A stretch of DNA of 56,821 nt from an uncultured Pseudomonas sp. (GCF_913777995.1 NZ_CAJYVE010000047.1:1-56821), one strand, 5' to 3'; positions 44,491 to 54,057 are shown, counted from the stretch's first letter. Numbers and translations are program-made. Notes: generated by a model not told the origin, from the letters alone.

Positions 44491-44856
44491 TCAGACGCCA
44501 GTCTTGGGTTCGGTGATCGCGTCGACGATCTTCGGTGCGGCCTTCTCGGCCCGTTTCTTCAGGTCATGCAGCTCGGCGCCGGCGCGTTCGATGTCGGAGC
44601 GTGCGCTGTACAGGTCCTGGCGGCCCTTTTCCAGCAGGCTCTTGGCCGAACAGTGGCCGGTGATGCCGCGTGCCAGTATCGCGCCGCCGAGGGCCAGCTG
44701 CACCAGGCCCAGCAGGCCGCCGCGGCGCACCCCTTTGCCCATCAGTGCCACGCCGCCAGCCAGCGAGGTGATGCGTTCCCAGCCCTGTACGTTCTGCTCG
44801 GGACGCGGGGCGGGCAGTGGACGGTCGATGCGTTCGATGATCGGGGTCTCGCTCAT
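44491..44856 (-). CDS. DUF2892-type inner membrane protein
   Basis: A 121-residue small membrane protein. One hydrophobic hairpin covers residues ~29-65 (ITSLAGGVALMGKG, GGLLGLVQLALGGAILARGITGHC), resembling the YgaP-like DUF2892 membrane domain. A charged C-terminal helix follows (LEKGRQDLYSARSDIERAGAELHDLKKRAEKAAP), likely a coiled coil. The N-terminus has a proline-rich PLPAPRPEQN stretch. The ATG at 44856 is preceded by TGGAGAGCC. Its function is unknown. Confidence 0.75.
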   Translation of the reverse strand: MSETPIIERIDRPLPAPRPEQNVQGWERITSLAGGVALMGKGVRRGGLLGLVQLALGGAILARGITGHCSAKSLLEKGRQDLYSARSDIERAGAELHDLKKRAEKAAPKIVDAITEPKTGV

Positions 44857-44922
44857 GATGGCTCTCCAGTCTGTTGAATCACAACTGACTGCCAGGCCTG
44901 TCGACCGTTCCCGCCAATTGCG

Positions 44923-45423
44923 TCACTGGCTGCCGGAAGGTGCCAGCTTGTCGCGACCGAACTGCGGGCCGGAGCGGGTGTTGTTGCCCTTGACCAGGCG
45001 GTCGTAGAGCACCACGTTGACCGTTGCCGCGAGGTTCATACAGCCCTCGGTGGGGATGTACACCACGTCCTCGCACCAGTCGCGAATTTCCTGGTCCAGC
45101 GAGCCGTCCTCGGGGCCGAAGATGTACAGCGCGCGGTCCGGGTGGGTGTACTCGGGCAGCGGGCGGGCGCCTTCGACCAGTTCCACGGCCACCGGGGTGC
45201 AGCCCAGGGGCAGGATCTGGCGCAGGTCTTCAATGCCGATCAGCGGGATGTCCTGGTGGATCTTCTTGGTGTCGGTGACGAAATCCCGGGCCCGCTCGTA
45301 GCGCTTGCCGGTGTAGAACACCGAGGCGGCGCCGTAGCAGCCGGCGGCGCGCATCACGGAACCGACGTTTTCCGGTGACTTGGGGTTGTACAGGCCGATA
45401 CAGGCGTAGCGTTTGTTGCCCAC
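44923..45423 (-). CDS. TrmH/SpoU family RNA methyltransferase
   Basis: A 166-residue SPOUT RNA 2'-O-methyltransferase. The three knot motifs are seen in order: NVGSVMRAAGCYG (motif 1), LYIFGPEDGSL (motif 2) and IPTEGCMNLAATVNVVLYDR (motif 3). The short length resembles TrmL/TrmH-like tRNA methylases without an N-terminal RNA-binding domain. The exact tRNA or rRNA target is not clear. A REP-like sequence lies upstream of its promoter. Confidence 0.9.
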   Translation of the reverse strand: MGNKRYACIGLYNPKSPENVGSVMRAAGCYGAASVFYTGKRYERARDFVTDTKKIHQDIPLIGIEDLRQILPLGCTPVAVELVEGARPLPEYTHPDRALYIFGPEDGSLDQEIRDWCEDVVYIPTEGCMNLAATVNVVLYDRLVKGNNTRSGPQFGRDKLAPSGSQ

Positions 45424-45482
45424 GGTGAAGGTGCTCTGAAAGAAAGCCCGGCAGTATACGCAATACTTTCAGCGCCTGCGGA

Positions 45483-45513
45483 CTCCTGTGGGAGCCAGCG
45501 TGCTCGCGAAGGC
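45483..45513. repeat. Single REP-like palindromic sequence
   Basis: CTGTGGGAGC followed by CAGCGTGCTCGCGAAGGC matches the usual Pseudomonas REP pattern (GTGGGAGC ... GCTTGC ... GCGAA). It lies between the methyltransferase promoter and the copB stop. Confidence 0.6.
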
Positions 45514-45521
45514 TGCGTTAC

Positions 45522-46445
45522 TCAGAACCAGAATCGCACCCCCAGCACCAGTCGCGCCTCGCTGCGTGGATCATCCGCCAGCGCGGCATTCTGGCCATAC
45601 AGGCGTTTCCAGGTCACCCCCACATAGGGGGCGAACTCGCGGTGCAGCTCATAGCGCAGGCGCAGCCCCAGCTCGCTGTCGGCCAGGCCGGAACCGACCT
45701 CGCGCGCCGCGTCGTTGCGGCCATACAGGTTGAGTTCCGCCATGGGCTGCAGGATCAGCCGCTGGGTCAGCAGCAGGTCGTATTCGGCTTCCAGGCGCAA
45801 CGCGGTCTGACCGCCTTCGCCGAGGTAAGCGGTGGCCTCGGTGTCCAGGCCATACAGCGGCGTGCCCTGAATGCCGAACGCTGCCCAGGTCTGCGGGCTG
45901 CCGGGCTGGAAATCCTGGCGCAGGCCGCCGAGCAGGTCCCACCAGGGCGAGATCGCGTGGCCCCAGAGCGCCTGTGCCTCGGCATGCTCGGTGCGGCCCT
46001 GGCTGCGTTCGCCCTCCGAACGCAGCCACAGGCGGTCGACATCGCCACCGACCCAGCCTTCGAGGTTCCAGGCCAGGGCACTGCCATGCCGGGCGTCCTG
46101 CCATTCCAGGCGGTCCATCCGCAGCTGATGACGCCAGGCGTCGTCGTGCATGCGGTGACCGGCCGGGTCCTGATACACCGCCGCGCGGTCGGCGTCGGTC
46201 AGGGCGGGCACCGGGGAGGGTGCGCCAGGCTCGGCTGGAGCGTGGTGGCCGGCGTGCGCATCAGGCTGTCCTGCCGCAGGCATCGGGTGATCGGCATGCG
46301 CGGGCGCTGCGGCGCTGCCGAGCGGTGGGACATTCACACCCATGTGGCCGGCGTGGTCCATGGCCGCTTCGCCGCAAGGCGGCAACAGCGCCAGGCTGGC
46401 ACCCAGCAGCAGGGTAGGGCCGCGCCAGACGGGCATGCGCTTCAT
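45522..46445 (-). CDS. copB: Copper resistance outer membrane protein CopB
   Basis: A 307-residue outer-membrane protein of the CopB/PcoB family. A signal peptide ([27 protein letters not shown]) is followed by a Met/His-rich segment ([30 protein letters not shown]) for copper binding. After about residue 90 comes a beta-barrel with a C-terminal aromatic residue (LGVRFWF). Its ATG overlaps the copA stop by four bases (ATGA), so the two are translated together. Only copA and copB are present; no copC, copD or copRS lie next to them in the window. Confidence 0.92.
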   Translation of the reverse strand: MKRMPVWRGPTLLLGASLALLPPCGEAAMDHAGHMGVNVPPLGSAAAPAHADHPMPAAGQPDAHAGHHAPAEPGAPSPVPALTDADRAAVYQDPAGHRMHDDAWRHQLRMDRLEWQDARHGSALAWNLEGWVGGDVDRLWLRSEGERSQGRTEHAEAQALWGHAISPWWDLLGGLRQDFQPGSPQTWAAFGIQGTPLYGLDTEATAYLGEGGQTALRLEAEYDLLLTQRLILQPMAELNLYGRNDAAREVGSGLADSELGLRLRYELHREFAPYVGVTWKRLYGQNAALADDPRSEARLVLGVRFWF

Positions 46446-48199
46446 TCTTCGACCCTCACTTCCCGGAACATGCCGGTTTCCATGTGATACAGCAGGTGGC
46501 AGTGATAGGCCCAGCGGCCCAGGGCATCGGCGCTGACCCGGTAGCTGCGCCGCGTGCCCGGCGGCATGTCGAGGGTGTGCTTGCGTACCTTGAAGCGTCC
46601 GTGCTCGTCTTCCAGGTCGCTCCACATGCCGTGCAGGTGAATGGGGTGGGTCATCATGGTGTCGTTGACCAATACGATGCGTACCCGCTCGCCGTAGGTG
46701 AGGCGCAGCGGCTCGGCATCGGAAAACTTCACGCCGTCGAACGACCAGGCGAATTTTTCCATGTGCCCGGTGAGGTGCAGTTCCAGGGTGCGGGTCGGCT
46801 CGCGGCCATCGGGGTCGGCGAAGGTGCTGCGCAGGTCGGCATAGGTCAGCACCCGCCGGCCGTTGTCGCGCAGGCCGATGCCGGGATCGTCGAGCCTGGC
46901 CGTGGGGTGGGTGGCCTGCATGTCGACCAGCGGATTGTCGGCTTCGCTGGCCGGGTGGTCGATGGACGTGGGGGGCTGGCTCATGCCGGTGTGGCCCATG
47001 GCGGCGTGATCCATATTCGCCATGGCGCCGTGTGTCATGCTGTCCCGACGCTTGCTGTCGTGCTGCATGTCAGGCATTTCGCCGTGGTCCATGCCCATGT
47101 CGCTCATGCTCAACAGTGGGCGCGGATCCAGCGCCGGCACCGGCGCGCGAAGGCCGGGGCGGCTGGCCAGGGTGCCGCAGGCGAAGCCGCTGCGGTCCAT
47201 GGCCTGGGCGAACAGGGTGTAGGCCGGCGCGCTCGGCTCGACGATCACATCGAAGGTTTCCGCCATGGCGATGCGCAGCTCGTCGACGACCACCGGTTCG
47301 ACGTGCAGGCCGTCGGCGGCCACCACGGTCATCTTCAGGCCAGGGATGCGCAGGTCGAAGTAGCTCATCGCCGAGCCGTTGATCAGGCGCAGGCGCACCT
47401 TCTCGCCCGGCGTGAACAGCCCGGTCCAGTTCATGTCCGGGGGCAGGCCATTCATCAGGTAGGTGTAGGTGGCGCCGCCGACGTCGGCGATGTCGGTGGG
47501 GTTCATGCGCATCTGCGCCCACATGCGCCGCTCGGCGACGGTCTGCTGCCAGCCATCGCGGCCCACGTCGTCGATGAAGTCAACCAGGGTGCGCTGGTGG
47601 TGGTTGTAATAGTCGCCCTGTTGCTTGAGCTTGCGCAGCAGGGTGGCGGGTTGTTCGTCGGTCCAGTCGCTGAGCATCACCACGTGCTCGCGCTGGTACT
47701 CGAAGGGTTCCGGTTCGCGCGCGTCGATGATCAGCGGCCCGTAGACGCCGGCCTGTTCCTGCAGGCCGGAATGGCTGTGGTACCAGTAGGTACCGTGCTG
47801 GCGGACCTTGAAGCGGTATTCATACAGCCCGCCGGGGGCAATGCCGGCGAAGCTCAGGCCAGGCACGCCGTCCATGTTGGCCGGCAGGATGATGCCGTGC
47901 CAGTGGATGGAGGTGTCCTGGTTCAGGCGATTACGCACCCGCAAGGTCACCGTGTCGCCCTCGCGCCAGCGCAGCAGCGGGCCGGGCAGGCCGCCGTTGA
48001 CGGTCAGCGCGGTGCGTGGCTGGCCGGTAAGGTTCACCGGCGTCTCGCCGATCCACAGGTCGAATTCGTTGCCGCGCAGTTCCTGCAGTGCGGTATTGCC
48101 GGCGGCGCGCAAGGGCCGCGGCCACAGGCCCAGGCCGCCCAGCAGGCTACCGGCCGCCAGGCCCTGAACGAAGGTGCGTCGTGAGGTATTGAAAGCCAT
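46442..48199 (-). CDS. copA: Multicopper oxidase CopA (copper resistance)
   Basis: A 585-residue periplasmic multicopper oxidase, probably oxidising Cu(I) to less toxic Cu(II) and binding copper. The start at 48199 gives the Tat signal [17 protein letters not shown] with Arg7 and Arg8. Copper ligands are visible in [28 protein letters not shown] and [15 protein letters not shown], the last holding the type 1 site. A Met/His-rich loop (around residues 365-410, [11 protein letters not shown] and [15 protein letters not shown]) marks the CopA subfamily. A candidate cop box lies 71 bases upstream. It is the first gene of copAB. Confidence 0.95.
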   Translation of the reverse strand: MAFNTSRRTFVQGLAAGSLLGGLGLWPRPLRAAGNTALQELRGNEFDLWIGETPVNLTGQPRTALTVNGGLPGPLLRWREGDTVTLRVRNRLNQDTSIHWHGIILPANMDGVPGLSFAGIAPGGLYEYRFKVRQHGTYWYHSHSGLQEQAGVYGPLIIDAREPEPFEYQREHVVMLSDWTDEQPATLLRKLKQQGDYYNHHQRTLVDFIDDVGRDGWQQTVAERRMWAQMRMNPTDIADVGGATYTYLMNGLPPDMNWTGLFTPGEKVRLRLINGSAMSYFDLRIPGLKMTVVAADGLHVEPVVVDELRIAMAETFDVIVEPSAPAYTLFAQAMDRSGFACGTLASRPGLRAPVPALDPRPLLSMSDMGMDHGEMPDMQHDSKRRDSMTHGAMANMDHAAMGHTGMSQPPTSIDHPASEADNPLVDMQATHPTARLDDPGIGLRDNGRRVLTYADLRSTFADPDGREPTRTLELHLTGHMEKFAWSFDGVKFSDAEPLRLTYGERVRIVLVNDTMMTHPIHLHGMWSDLEDEHGRFKVRKHTLDMPPGTRRSYRVSADALGRWAYHCHLLYHMETGMFREVRVEE

Positions 48200-48269
48200 G
48201 GCGGTGAAGTCCGTCCTTCGCAAGCGGTGCGTCGGACGGGACGATGCCACAAGGGGCCGGGGCGGGTGA

Positions 48270-48283
48270 TTACATTTGTGTCA
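48270..48283. promoter_or_regulatory. Candidate cop box (CopR-type operator) upstream of copA
   Basis: TTACA-TTTG-TGTCA has the inverted five-base half-sites with a four-base spacer known for copper-responsive CopR/CusR-type regulators. It lies 71 bases upstream of the copA start, in the 131-base gap before yajD. Confidence 0.5.
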
Positions 48284-48330
48284 GCTCACCCGCACGGGCG
48301 AGGTGGCGGCGCGAGACGCTGCGAATTCGA

Positions 48331-48696
48331 TCAGTCGTCCTTCTTCATCAACCCGGCCAGGGCTGCAAACGGGTTGTGCGTGGCCTTGGCGATCTTCGGC
48401 GTGCTCAGTGACTCTTCGCTGAAGTACTGCTGGTCGGTGTAGCGGGCATGCTCGTTGTCGTGGCAGTACAGGCACAGCAGCTCCCAGTTGGAGCCGTCCT
48501 GCGGGTTGTTGTCGTGGTTGTGGTCACGGTGATGCACGGTCAGCTCGCTCAGGCGCTTGCCGGAAAACTCCCGGGCGCAGCGACCGCAGACATGCGGGTA
48601 CATGCGCAGTGCCTTTTCCCGGTAGCCCCTTTCGCGTTCGCGTTGGGTTTCGGCAAGGATGCGGTCCAGTTTGGAGGTGTTCGACGGGGTGGTCAT
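48331..48696 (-). CDS. yajD: YajD family HNH nuclease
   Basis: A 121-residue HNH endonuclease-fold protein. Two zinc-type CxxC pairs (CGRC and CLYC) surround the HNH core HHRDHNHDNNPQDGSNWELL. The family is conserved in gammaproteobacteria without a defined role. The C-terminal part (KATHNPFAALAGLMKKDD) is as in YajD. It precedes copA on the same strand with a 131-base gap and 57 bases follow the cyclic-nucleotide-binding gene. It appears independently expressed from copAB. Confidence 0.93.
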   Translation of the reverse strand: MTTPSNTSKLDRILAETQRERERGYREKALRMYPHVCGRCAREFSGKRLSELTVHHRDHNHDNNPQDGSNWELLCLYCHDNEHARYTDQQYFSEESLSTPKIAKATHNPFAALAGLMKKDD

Positions 48697-48753
48697 GGGC
48701 GTGCCTGATGCGAAAAAGAAATACCCCGCCAGTCTAGTCGCTGGCGGCGTGTT

Positions 48754-49227
48754 TCACACCTGCTGCGCGAGCAATTGGCCATCCACCATGCGCAGACGCT
48801 TGGACAGCGAGATGGCCAGGGCGCGGATGATCCGTGCGGCCATCTTGGGCATTTCCTCGATCATCTTGTCCAGCGAGTCGCGGCCCAGGGTCAGCAACTG
48901 GCAGTCACTGGCCGCGATGCAACTGGCCGAGCGGCGCTCGCCGTCCAGGACCGCCATCTCGCCCAGGGCGCGTCCGCGGCGCAGGGTGGCGATGTCCACC
49001 GGCTTGCCATCGGGGTTGAGCTTGCGCACCACCACGCTGCCCTGGTGGATGATGCACATGAAGGTGCCGGCATCGCCTTCGTTGAAGATCACCTGGTCGC
49101 GGGTGAAGTCAGTGATACTGAAATAGCCGGCGACACTGGCCAGGTCGCTTGGCGGCAGCGAGTCGAACAGGCCGCAGTCGAGCAGCATGTCGTAGATCGC
49201 GGTATTGAGGTTGGACGGTTCGGACAT
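48754..49227 (-). CDS. Cyclic nucleotide-binding domain protein
   Basis: A 157-residue protein consisting of a single CRP-type cyclic-nucleotide-binding domain. The phosphate-binding cassette reads GRALGEMAVLDGERRSAS (near residues 85-102). A short helical tail (MAARIIRALAISLSKRLRMVDGQ) follows; there is no DNA-binding domain. It may bind cAMP, cGMP or c-di-GMP and act on a partner protein. The start at 49227 is chosen over the longer frame, which overlaps the S9 peptidase gene. It lies downstream of that gene, separated by a GC-rich hairpin. Confidence 0.85.
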   Translation of the reverse strand: MSEPSNLNTAIYDMLLDCGLFDSLPPSDLASVAGYFSITDFTRDQVIFNEGDAGTFMCIIHQGSVVVRKLNPDGKPVDIATLRRGRALGEMAVLDGERRSASCIAASDCQLLTLGRDSLDKMIEEMPKMAARIIRALAISLSKRLRMVDGQLLAQQV

Positions 49228-49273
49228 GGTTCGGTCTTGTTCCGGTTGATCCTGTAGAGGGCCGCGTGGCCAT

Positions 49274-49298
49274 GCCTGCCCCGAACGGCGGGGCAGGC
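49274..49298. terminator. GC hairpin downstream of the S9 peptidase gene
   Basis: GCCTGCCCCG/CGGGGCAGGC gives ten pairs with a five-base loop between the peptidase stop and the start of the next minus-strand gene. There is no T run, so attenuation or mRNA protection is as likely as termination. Confidence 0.5.
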
Positions 49299-49307
49299 GG
49301 CCGGGAT

Positions 49308-51362
49308 TCAAGGGGTCAGGCCGAGTACCTTGAACACGAAGCCGTATTCCAGTGCGACATCGCGCAGGCCCTGGTAGCGCCCGCTCATGCCGCCATGTCC
49401 GGCACCCAGCTCGGTCTTGAGCAGCAGCAGGTTGGCGTCGGTCTTCAGTTCGCGCAACCGCGCCACCCACTTGGCCGCTTCCCAGTACTGCACCCGGCTG
49501 TCGTTGTAACCGGCGATCACCAGCAGCGCCGGGTAGGCCTGGGCCTGCACGTTCTCGTAGGGCGCATAGCCCTTGATGCGTGCGTACACCTCGGGCTCCT
49601 CGGGATTACCCCACTCATCGTACTCGGTGATGGTCAGCGGCAGGTCGGGGTCGAGCATGGTATTGAGCACGTCCACGAATGGCACTTCGGCAATCGCTGC
49701 GCGGAAAAGTTCGGGGCGCTGGTTGAGCACCGCGCCGATCAACAGGCCACCGGCGCTGCCACCGCTGATCACCAACTGATCGGCGCGAGTGATGCCGCAG
49801 GCGATCAGGTGTTCGGCGCAGGCGATGAAGTCGCCGAAGGTGTTGTGCTTGTGTTCCTGCTTGCCGGCCCGGTACCAGGCTTCGCCCAGCTCGCCACCAC
49901 CGCGCACATGGGCTATGGCGAAGGCCACGCCGCGGTCGAGCAGGCTCAGGCGTGCATGGGAAAACCACGGGTCGAGGCTGGCGCCGTAGGCGCCGTAGCC
50001 ATACAGGTACAGTGGCGCCGGCTGGCCCACGCGGTCGCGGCGCATTACCAGGCTGATCGGTACCTGGGTGCCGTCGGCCGCCGTGGCCCACAGGCGCTGG
50101 CTGACGTAGGCATCGGCGTCGAATTCGCCGAGCACCGGGGTCTGCTTGAGCACCTGCTGCTCACCGTTGGCCAGCAGCAGCTGGCGCACCTGCGCTGGGC
50201 GATTGAGCGACTGGTAGCGCAGGCGGATACGGTCGCTGTCGAATTCCAGGCTGTCCTGCACGTACAGGCTGTAGGCGGCATCAGGCAGTTGCACGCGATA
50301 GGCCGGCAGACCTTCGGGGCGCACCTCGATGACCGGCAGGCCGCCTTCGCGCAGGCTCAGGGTCATGGCCTTGGCGTTGAGGGTCAGGCCGTCGAGCATC
50401 ACCGTATCGCTGTGCGGCACCAGCGGCTGCCAGTCGCTGCGCTTGGGAATGGAGGTGGCCGGCGCCTGGTACAGGGCGAAGTTGATGCCGTCCTGGTTGC
50501 TGCGGATGAACCAGGTCCACTGGCCGTTCAGCAGGCCGTGGTCGACGTCGTACTCATGGCCTTCCTCGCGCGGCGCCAGGCAGGTGAAGGCCTGCTGCGG
50601 CTGGTCGGCATCCAGTACCCAGGCTTCGCTGGTGGTCTTGCTGCCCAGTTGCAGGAGCAACTGGCGCTCGGAGCTGCTGCGCCCGCAATGCAGGAAGAAA
50701 CGTCCGTCCGGCTCGCAGAATACCTCGGTGGCCGAGGCGTCGCCCAGGCGGTGACGGTAGAGCTTCCAGGGACGGTGGGTGTCGTCCAGCTCGCCGAAGA
50801 ACAGCGTCTGGCTGTCGTTGGCCCAGGTCATGCTGCCGTCGCAGTTTTCGAAGGGCAGGGCGCGGACTTCGCCGGTGCCCAGTTCCTTGACGAACAGCTG
50901 GTAGATCTCGTCGCCCGAGGTGTCCAGGCTGTAGGCCAGACGCTGGTGGTCGGGGCTGATGCTGAAGGTACCCAGCGAAAGGAAGCCGCCAGCCGCCAGT
51001 TGGTTGGGGTCGAGCAGCAGTTGCTCCTGGCTTTCGTCGGCTTCGCAGCCATTGCCTGTCGGACGCGGGCAGCGGTAGTGGCGAGCATATTCGTCGCCGG
51101 CGGTGGTACGCGTGTAATAGAGGTACGGCCCCCAGGGCGAGGGCAGCGACAGGTCGGTTTCCTGGATGCGGCCCTTGATCTCCTGGAACAGGGTTTCGCG
51201 CAGTGCCTGCTGGTCCGCCAGGTTCTGATCGAGGTAGGCGTTCTCGGCCTTCAGGTGTTCGAGGACCTCGCTGGTGTCGCGTTCCTGCAGCCAGGCGTAA
51301 GGGTCTGCACCGTCGCCCTTGCGGGCCACCGGAGGGGTAACGGGAGTAGCGATAGAAGACAT
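49308..51362 (-). CDS. ptrB: S9 family oligopeptidase (oligopeptidase B-like)
   Basis: A 684-residue serine peptidase of the prolyl-oligopeptidase family that cuts short peptides, typically after basic residues. An N-terminal beta-propeller (about residues 70-400) caps the catalytic alpha/beta-hydrolase. The nucleophile is in VISGGSAGGLL, the acid lies in the later VIAGYNDSRVQYWE and the His in ELGAGHGGMSGRY. There is no signal peptide, consistent with the cytoplasmic enzyme. A divergent gene begins 97 bases upstream. Confidence 0.9.
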   Translation of the reverse strand: MSSIATPVTPPVARKGDGADPYAWLQERDTSEVLEHLKAENAYLDQNLADQQALRETLFQEIKGRIQETDLSLPSPWGPYLYYTRTTAGDEYARHYRCPRPTGNGCEADESQEQLLLDPNQLAAGGFLSLGTFSISPDHQRLAYSLDTSGDEIYQLFVKELGTGEVRALPFENCDGSMTWANDSQTLFFGELDDTHRPWKLYRHRLGDASATEVFCEPDGRFFLHCGRSSSERQLLLQLGSKTTSEAWVLDADQPQQAFTCLAPREEGHEYDVDHGLLNGQWTWFIRSNQDGINFALYQAPATSIPKRSDWQPLVPHSDTVMLDGLTLNAKAMTLSLREGGLPVIEVRPEGLPAYRVQLPDAAYSLYVQDSLEFDSDRIRLRYQSLNRPAQVRQLLLANGEQQVLKQTPVLGEFDADAYVSQRLWATAADGTQVPISLVMRRDRVGQPAPLYLYGYGAYGASLDPWFSHARLSLLDRGVAFAIAHVRGGGELGEAWYRAGKQEHKHNTFGDFIACAEHLIACGITRADQLVISGGSAGGLLIGAVLNQRPELFRAAIAEVPFVDVLNTMLDPDLPLTITEYDEWGNPEEPEVYARIKGYAPYENVQAQAYPALLVIAGYNDSRVQYWEAAKWVARLRELKTDANLLLLKTELGAGHGGMSGRYQGLRDVALEYGFVFKVLGLTP

Positions 51363-51458
51363 GCCGTGCTCTCTTGAACGTGGTTCACATCCCGGGCGCG
51401 CCGGGGCGGTGAAAAGCCGTTATCATAAGCGCCTATTCGACTGGCTTACACGTACGAC

Positions 51459-51947
51459 ATGACTGAACACGACTATCTGATCGCCTGGGGTGTCTACGCC
51501 TTCGCCGCACTGGGCTGCCTGCTGGTGCTGTTTGTAATGACCGGCTGGATGTGGCGCTACCTGAAGGAACCGCTGCGGGTGATCGGCGCTGTGCTGCTGT
51601 TCACCCCCACGGTGGTCGACCCGGCCCGCGACCTCTATGCCCCGGCAGTGGCGATTTCCGCGCTGGACCTGCTGTTCAAGGTTGGCAGCAACGTCTGGAC
51701 CGCAGTCCTCGACCTGGCCATGTACGGCCTGTGTGCCTTTCTCGCCTATCTGGTCTTCGTGCTGGTGCGCTGGCCGATCGAGAACAAGCGCAAGGCCCGC
51801 GCGGAGCGTGAAGAGGCGCGCCGCAAGGCCTTGCAGGCCGATGACGCCGAGGACGACCAGCCACCGGCTGCAGAAGCCCGGCCTGTCGCGCGCCCGGCCC
51901 CTGCGCCGGCATCGGCGGCGCGCACCCGCGTGGAGCCGCGTCTTTAA
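51459..51947 (+). CDS. Conserved inner membrane protein of unknown function
   Basis: A 162-residue protein with two or three membrane helices in its first 110 residues (IAWGVYAFAALGCLLVLFVMTG, then VAISALDLLF and LCAFLAYLVFVLVRWPI). A long charged cytoplasmic tail ends in a Pro/Ala-rich segment (AEARPVARPAPAPASAA). I recognise no named family. It is divergent from the peptidase gene, and a TATCAT at 51421-51426 is a possible -10. The glutamine amidotransferase gene follows after 33 bases and is likely cotranscribed. Confidence 0.8.
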   Translation: MTEHDYLIAWGVYAFAALGCLLVLFVMTGWMWRYLKEPLRVIGAVLLFTPTVVDPARDLYAPAVAISALDLLFKVGSNVWTAVLDLAMYGLCAFLAYLVFVLVRWPIENKRKARAEREEARRKALQADDAEDDQPPAAEARPVARPAPAPASAARTRVEPRL

Positions 51948-51980
51948 GTCCAGCCTTACCCTGCAGCGAGAACCCTGAGC

Positions 51981-52775
51981 ATGTGTGAACTGCTGGGCAT
52001 GAGTGCCAATGTCCCGACCGACATCGTTTTCAGCTTCACCGGGCTGATCCAGCGCGGCGGTCGCACCGGGCCGCACCGCGATGGCTGGGGCATCGGTTTC
52101 TACGAAGGGCGCGGCCTGCGCCTGTTCCAGGACCCCGCAGCGAGCAGCGAGTCTGAAGTCGCGCAACTGGTGCAGCGCTACCCGATCAAGAGCGAGGTGG
52201 TCATCGGCCATATCCGCCAGGCCAACGTCGGCAAGGTGTGCCTGGCCAATACCCATCCTTTCGTCCGTGAGCTGTGGGGGCGCAACTGGTGCTTCGCCCA
52301 CAACGGCCAGTTGGCGGAGTTCGCGCCCCGGCGCAGTTTCTACCGTCCGGTCGGAGATACCGACAGCGAAGCCGCCTTCTGCGACCTGCTCAATCGCGTG
52401 CGGGAGACGTTCCCGGAGCCGGTGGAGGTCGAGCAACTGCTGCCTATCCTGGTTCAGGCCAGCAGCGAGTATCGCGGCAAGGGTGTGTTCAACTGCCTGC
52501 TCAGTGATGGCGACTGGCTATTTTGCTTCTGTTCCACCAAGCTGGTGCACATTACCCGCCGGGCGCCATTCGGCCCGGCGCGGTTGAAGGATGTCGACGT
52601 CATCGTCGACTTCCAGGCCGAGACCACGGCGCACGACGTGGTCACGGTGATCACCACCGAAGCCCTTACCGAAAACGAAACCTGGACAGGTTACCAGCCG
52701 GGACAGTGGGGGCTTTGGCGCAAGGGCGAGTGCGTGGCCGAGGGGACGGCCGAGTCTGAGCGAACCCACCCATAG
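51981..52775 (+). CDS. Class II glutamine amidotransferase (YafJ-like)
   Basis: A 264-residue Ntn-type glutaminase-fold protein. The catalytic Cys is residue 2 (MCELLGMSANVP), exposed after Met removal. The family stretches GPHRDGWGIGFYEG, VVIGHIRQANVG and NWCFAHNGQL follow in order. No synthetase domain is attached, so the acceptor of the released ammonia is unknown. It is likely in an operon with the flanking membrane-protein genes (25-base gap to the next). Confidence 0.92.
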   Translation: MCELLGMSANVPTDIVFSFTGLIQRGGRTGPHRDGWGIGFYEGRGLRLFQDPAASSESEVAQLVQRYPIKSEVVIGHIRQANVGKVCLANTHPFVRELWGRNWCFAHNGQLAEFAPRRSFYRPVGDTDSEAAFCDLLNRVRETFPEPVEVEQLLPILVQASSEYRGKGVFNCLLSDGDWLFCFCSTKLVHITRRAPFGPARLKDVDVIVDFQAETTAHDVVTVITTEALTENETWTGYQPGQWGLWRKGECVAEGTAESERTHP

Positions 52776-52800
52776 AACAAAACGACAATGAGGGACCTCA

Positions 52801-53325
52801 ATGCTGCGAAGTTATCTGCGACTGGTACTGTTCACCGCTGCCCTGTTGTTCGGCGTCCAGGCGCCGGGCCTGATCAGTGACTACAGCAAGCGGGTCGAGG
52901 CCCACCTGATCGAGGCCCAGCAGGCCATCAAGGGCTTCAAGGCCACGGCGCAGCAGTTCTTCAACGGCGACATCCAGGCCTTGATCCAGCATTACCGCAA
53001 CAGTGACGACCCGGTGTTCCGCAATGACGCGACCAACATCGAGAACCTGCTGGCCCGTACCCAGGTGCTGGAGCGTCAGTGGCTGGGCCTGCAGGGCTCC
53101 TGGGTGGCCAAGGGCTGGCACGTGGTCATCGCTGCCGACCCCGATATCCGCCGCGAAACCCTGGACGGCTACACCTGGCAGGTGCTGCTGGCCCCCGCAG
53201 TGATCGTCTGGGGCATCGCCAGCGCGTTCGTCGTCACCTTCCTGGTCGAAGGCCTGTTGCTGCTGCTCGGCTGGGTGGTCAACGGTGGCCGCCGGCGGCC
53301 GGCGATGCGCGCCGAGTGGCGCTGA
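52801..53325 (+). CDS. DUF2937 family membrane protein
   Basis: A 174-residue protein of the DUF2937 family, function unknown. A hydrophobic N-terminus (LRLVLFTAALLFGVQAPGL) and a C-terminal pair of helices (VLLAPAVIVWGIASAFVVTFLVEGLLLLLGWVV) flank a soluble middle part. It is convergent with the WbqC gene, and the two stops share a short hairpin. Confidence 0.85.
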   Translation: MLRSYLRLVLFTAALLFGVQAPGLISDYSKRVEAHLIEAQQAIKGFKATAQQFFNGDIQALIQHYRNSDDPVFRNDATNIENLLARTQVLERQWLGLQGSWVAKGWHVVIAADPDIRRETLDGYTWQVLLAPAVIVWGIASAFVVTFLVEGLLLLLGWVVNGGRRRPAMRAEWR

Positions 53326-53342
53326 GGCACTGCTCCCTCAGC
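53321..53342. terminator. Small hairpin overlapping two convergent stop codons
   Basis: GCTGAGG/CCTCAGC forms seven pairs across the stop codons of the DUF2937 and WbqC genes. There is no T run. Confidence 0.35.
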
Positions 53343-54057
53343 AGACCACGCGGGTCTGCCCGTCAATGAAGGCCGCTACCTGCTGCGGCGCGTTCCACAT
53401 CAGCACGTCGAGAATCGACAGGTTCTCGATGAAGGGGTAGGGCCCGGTGTCATAGGTCATCGGGCTCAACTCCAGAAAGCGCAGCTCGATCTGCCGATCC
53501 CGCCATTCCTCCTGCCTGAAGATCGCCCGACCGCCCGGCGCGTTGATGTAGCGCTGCGCGTGCAGCAGGTCGCTGATTTCCAGCGCCCATTGCCCGGCGT
53601 GCTCGATCGGCGGTAGCGGCAGGCGCAGTTGTGAGCAGCGTTTCCAGGTGAAGTCCATGCCCAGGTAGTCGCACACGGTCTGCAGGCTGCGTGCATTCAG
53701 CTCGGTGAGGCGGTCGCCCTGGCACAGGGCAAAGGTGCGTTCGACCACCTCCAGAACCTGCCTGAAGAACGGCGCCTTGTGCCGGTAGTGCTCCAGCTGG
53801 CCCCGAATCCGGCGTCGTGCGGCATCGGCGTCGATGACCCGGGTCTGCTCGATACGGTGACCTTCGGCGCGGCTCACCGGTACGGTGATGTACTGCCAGC
53901 CGCCGTGGCCATCCTGGATGCGGTTGCGGTTCATCCAGCTCTTGCGGTGGTAGTCGACGATGTCGAACAGCAGACCCTGTTCGACTGAAGCGATGAGTTG
54001 GTAGTAGCCCAGATACGGAAAGAAGTAAGGCTGCATGATGCCCAGGGTTTTGATCAT
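53338..54057 (-). CDS. WbqC family protein
   Basis: A 239-residue protein of the WbqC-like family, often found near polysaccharide or O-antigen loci and proposed to act in amino-sugar modification. The signature is the N-terminal GIMQPYFFPYLGYYQLI (residues 6-22) and HRKSWMNRNRIQDGHGGWQYITVPV. The catalytic role is not proven in general. No sugar genes surround it here, and it stands alone between the DUF2937 gene and the VWA gene. Confidence 0.88.
   Translation of the reverse strand: MIKTLGIMQPYFFPYLGYYQLIASVEQGLLFDIVDYHRKSWMNRNRIQDGHGGWQYITVPVSRAEGHRIEQTRVIDADAARRRIRGQLEHYRHKAPFFRQVLEVVERTFALCQGDRLTELNARSLQTVCDYLGMDFTWKRCSQLRLPLPPIEHAGQWALEISDLLHAQRYINAPGGRAIFRQEEWRDRQIELRFLELSPMTYDTGPYPFIENLSILDVLMWNAPQQVAAFIDGQTRVVC

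Noticed and set aside
49266-51377. 703-residue plus-strand frame
   Set aside because: It is the complement of the S9 peptidase, whose catalytic motifs and length are intact.
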